The position numbers were made by a program, and so were the translations under genes. A stretch of 7,362 nt of DNA from the NCBI GenBank assembly GCA_934655935.1, contig CAKUHJ010000093.1, forward strand, positions 1-7,362. Reading direction: 5' to 3'. How positions within the stretch are numbered: position 1 is the stretch's first letter; the number at the start of each line of letters is the position of its first letter. Under the pieces are notes generated by a model. That model saw only the letters and a list, made by a program, of their open reading frames with translations. It did not search any database and had not been told where the DNA came from. The DNA comes from an uncultured Oscillospiraceae bacterium (lineage in GTDB: Bacteria; Bacillota; Clostridia; Oscillospirales; Oscillospiraceae). This document shows, one piece after another, positions 6,617 through 7,362 of this stretch.

Positions 6617-6641
6617 CCCTCCATGTGCCTACATTATAGCA
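6617..6641 (-). promoter_or_regulatory. Extended -10 promoter and ribosome site of the lipoprotein gene
   Basis: On the minus strand the sequence TGC followed by TATAAT (TATAAT at 6638-6633, TG at 6641-6640) is a perfect extended -10. No good -35 box lies at the usual spacing, as is common for extended -10 promoters. The transcript would start near 6626, giving a leader of about 16 bases that carries GGAGGG (6622-6617) in front of the ATG at 6610. Confidence 0.7.
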
Positions 6642-6679
6642 CAGCCGCAGATGCGCAAAAATGAAGAATTCTGAAATTT

Positions 6680-7362
6680 TCAGTCTGCTTCTCCCATTGC
6701 GGCATAGAAAATCTGCTGCGCGGGCGCAGCCTGGCCGCTTCCCGGCGCAAGGCTTACCCGGACGCCGCGCGCGGACGCCGAAAGCTCCCGCACCGTCCAG
6801 TCCCCCTCCGGCAGCGGCAGCTGCACGCGCAGGAGCCTCCGCTCCGCCGCGCTGAAGAAAAACACTGCGCCGCCCGGCTCCGGCCTGCAGGGAAGCCCTG
6901 CGTCCGCCAGCTCCAGGAAGCAGAAATTGCCTTCGTCGTCCCCCCGGCAAAGAAGCGGCTGCTGCGTGTCAAAGGCAGAAAAAACGTCGTTCCCGCTTTT
7001 CAGCGTCAGCACGCCCTGTTCGTCGTAGCGGAGCGAGGTCGAAAGGTCCAGATTCCAAAGAAGCTTTCCCGGAAGTCCGTTCGGCAGGCATACCGCCTGC
7101 GGCTGTGCGCTGCGCGTCTGAAGCTGCAGCGCGCTCCGCGCGGAGAGGTCTGCGCCGAAGAGCGTGTAGGCTCCGCCGGCCTGTTTCGTCCAGACCATAA
7201 GGCTCTCCGCCGCGCCAAAGGAAATCCGGTCTGTGAGGATTTCCGCTCCCAGCAGCTCCGACAGACTCCAGAGCTCTCCCCTCCGCAGGTCCGCAACCCA
7301 TACCTCGCCCGTTTGGGCGTCGCGCCCATAGCCGTAGGCAAGGTCGCTCCGGAGCCTCAGGC
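6680..7362 (-). CDS. Unrecognised protein, C-terminal part (5' end outside window)
   Basis: The frame is open from the window edge to the TGA at 6682-6680, giving 226 visible residues; the N-terminus lies beyond 7362. The Met at 7198 is internal, because the coding frame continues upstream with the same character (TGEVWVADL, GELWSLSELLG). I recognise no family. The sequence is rich in short beta-strand-like patches with aromatic and Asp/Gly turns (EVWVADL, LMVWTK, YTLFGADLS, LLWNLDLS, AVFFFSAAERRLLRVQL), reminiscent of beta-propeller blades, but no exact repeat can be shown. It lies upstream of the lipoprotein in the same direction with a 69-base gap and no clear terminator, so partial co-transcription is possible despite the lipoprotein's own promoter. 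Function is unknown. Confidence 0.72.
   Translation of the reverse strand, partial: LRLRSDLAYGYGRDAQTGEVWVADLRRGELWSLSELLGAEILTDRISFGAAESLMVWTKQAGGAYTLFGADLSARSALQLQTRSAQPQAVCLPNGLPGKLLWNLDLSTSLRYDEQGVLTLKSGNDVFSAFDTQQPLLCRGDDEGNFCFLELADAGLPCRPEPGGAVFFFSAAERRLLRVQLPLPEGDWTVRELSASARGVRVSLAPGSGQAAPAQQIFYAAMGEAD

Noticed and set aside
5960..6664. Plus-strand open frame of 234 codons opposite the lipoprotein
   Set aside because: Its Arg/Leu-rich low-complexity sequence is the complement of the lipoprotein's Pro/Glu linker and signal region. The lipoprotein has a promoter, ribosome site and lipobox; this frame has none.

Overview
The window is GC-rich, with G or C at most third codon positions. 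It looks like chromosomal DNA of a low-abundance-AT Firmicute, most likely a clostridial gut lineage of the Oscillospiraceae type. The DUF975 membrane protein, the PcrA-like helicase, the clear Shine-Dalgarno sites and the sigma-A-like promoters all fit this. The taxonomic call is inference; no rRNA or tRNA is present to anchor it.

Layout. Bases 1-1099 (+) hold the C-terminal part of an FtsH zinc metalloprotease whose N-terminus lies outside the window. Bases 1100-1317 are a gap with no convincing gene but a chain of hairpins. Bases 1318-2238 (+) encode a YhcC-type (TIGR01212-like) radical SAM protein. Its stop codon overlaps the GTG start of a UvrD/PcrA-like helicase at 2235-4322 (+), so the two are probably translationally coupled. 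A promoter whose -35 box overlaps the helicase stop codon drives a DUF975 membrane protein at 4385-5125 (+). A strong bidirectional terminator at 5139-5175 separates this rightward block from two leftward genes. These are a putative lipoprotein of no recognised family (5210-6610, -) with its own extended -10 promoter, and the end of an unrecognised, possibly beta-propeller-like protein (6680 to the window edge, -).

How the genes relate. FtsH (membrane protein quality control), the helicase (DNA repair or transcription-associated unwinding) and the radical SAM protein look like ordinary core genes. No shared pathway is evident beyond the coupled radical SAM-helicase pair. The lipoprotein and its upstream neighbour could form an envelope-related pair, but nothing in the sequence fixes a function.

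Novelty. I see no convincing new multi-gene system. The items most worth a second look are non-coding: the structured ftsH-radical SAM gap, which may be a dispersed repeat element, and an interrupted palindrome centred on the -10 box of the DUF975 promoter.
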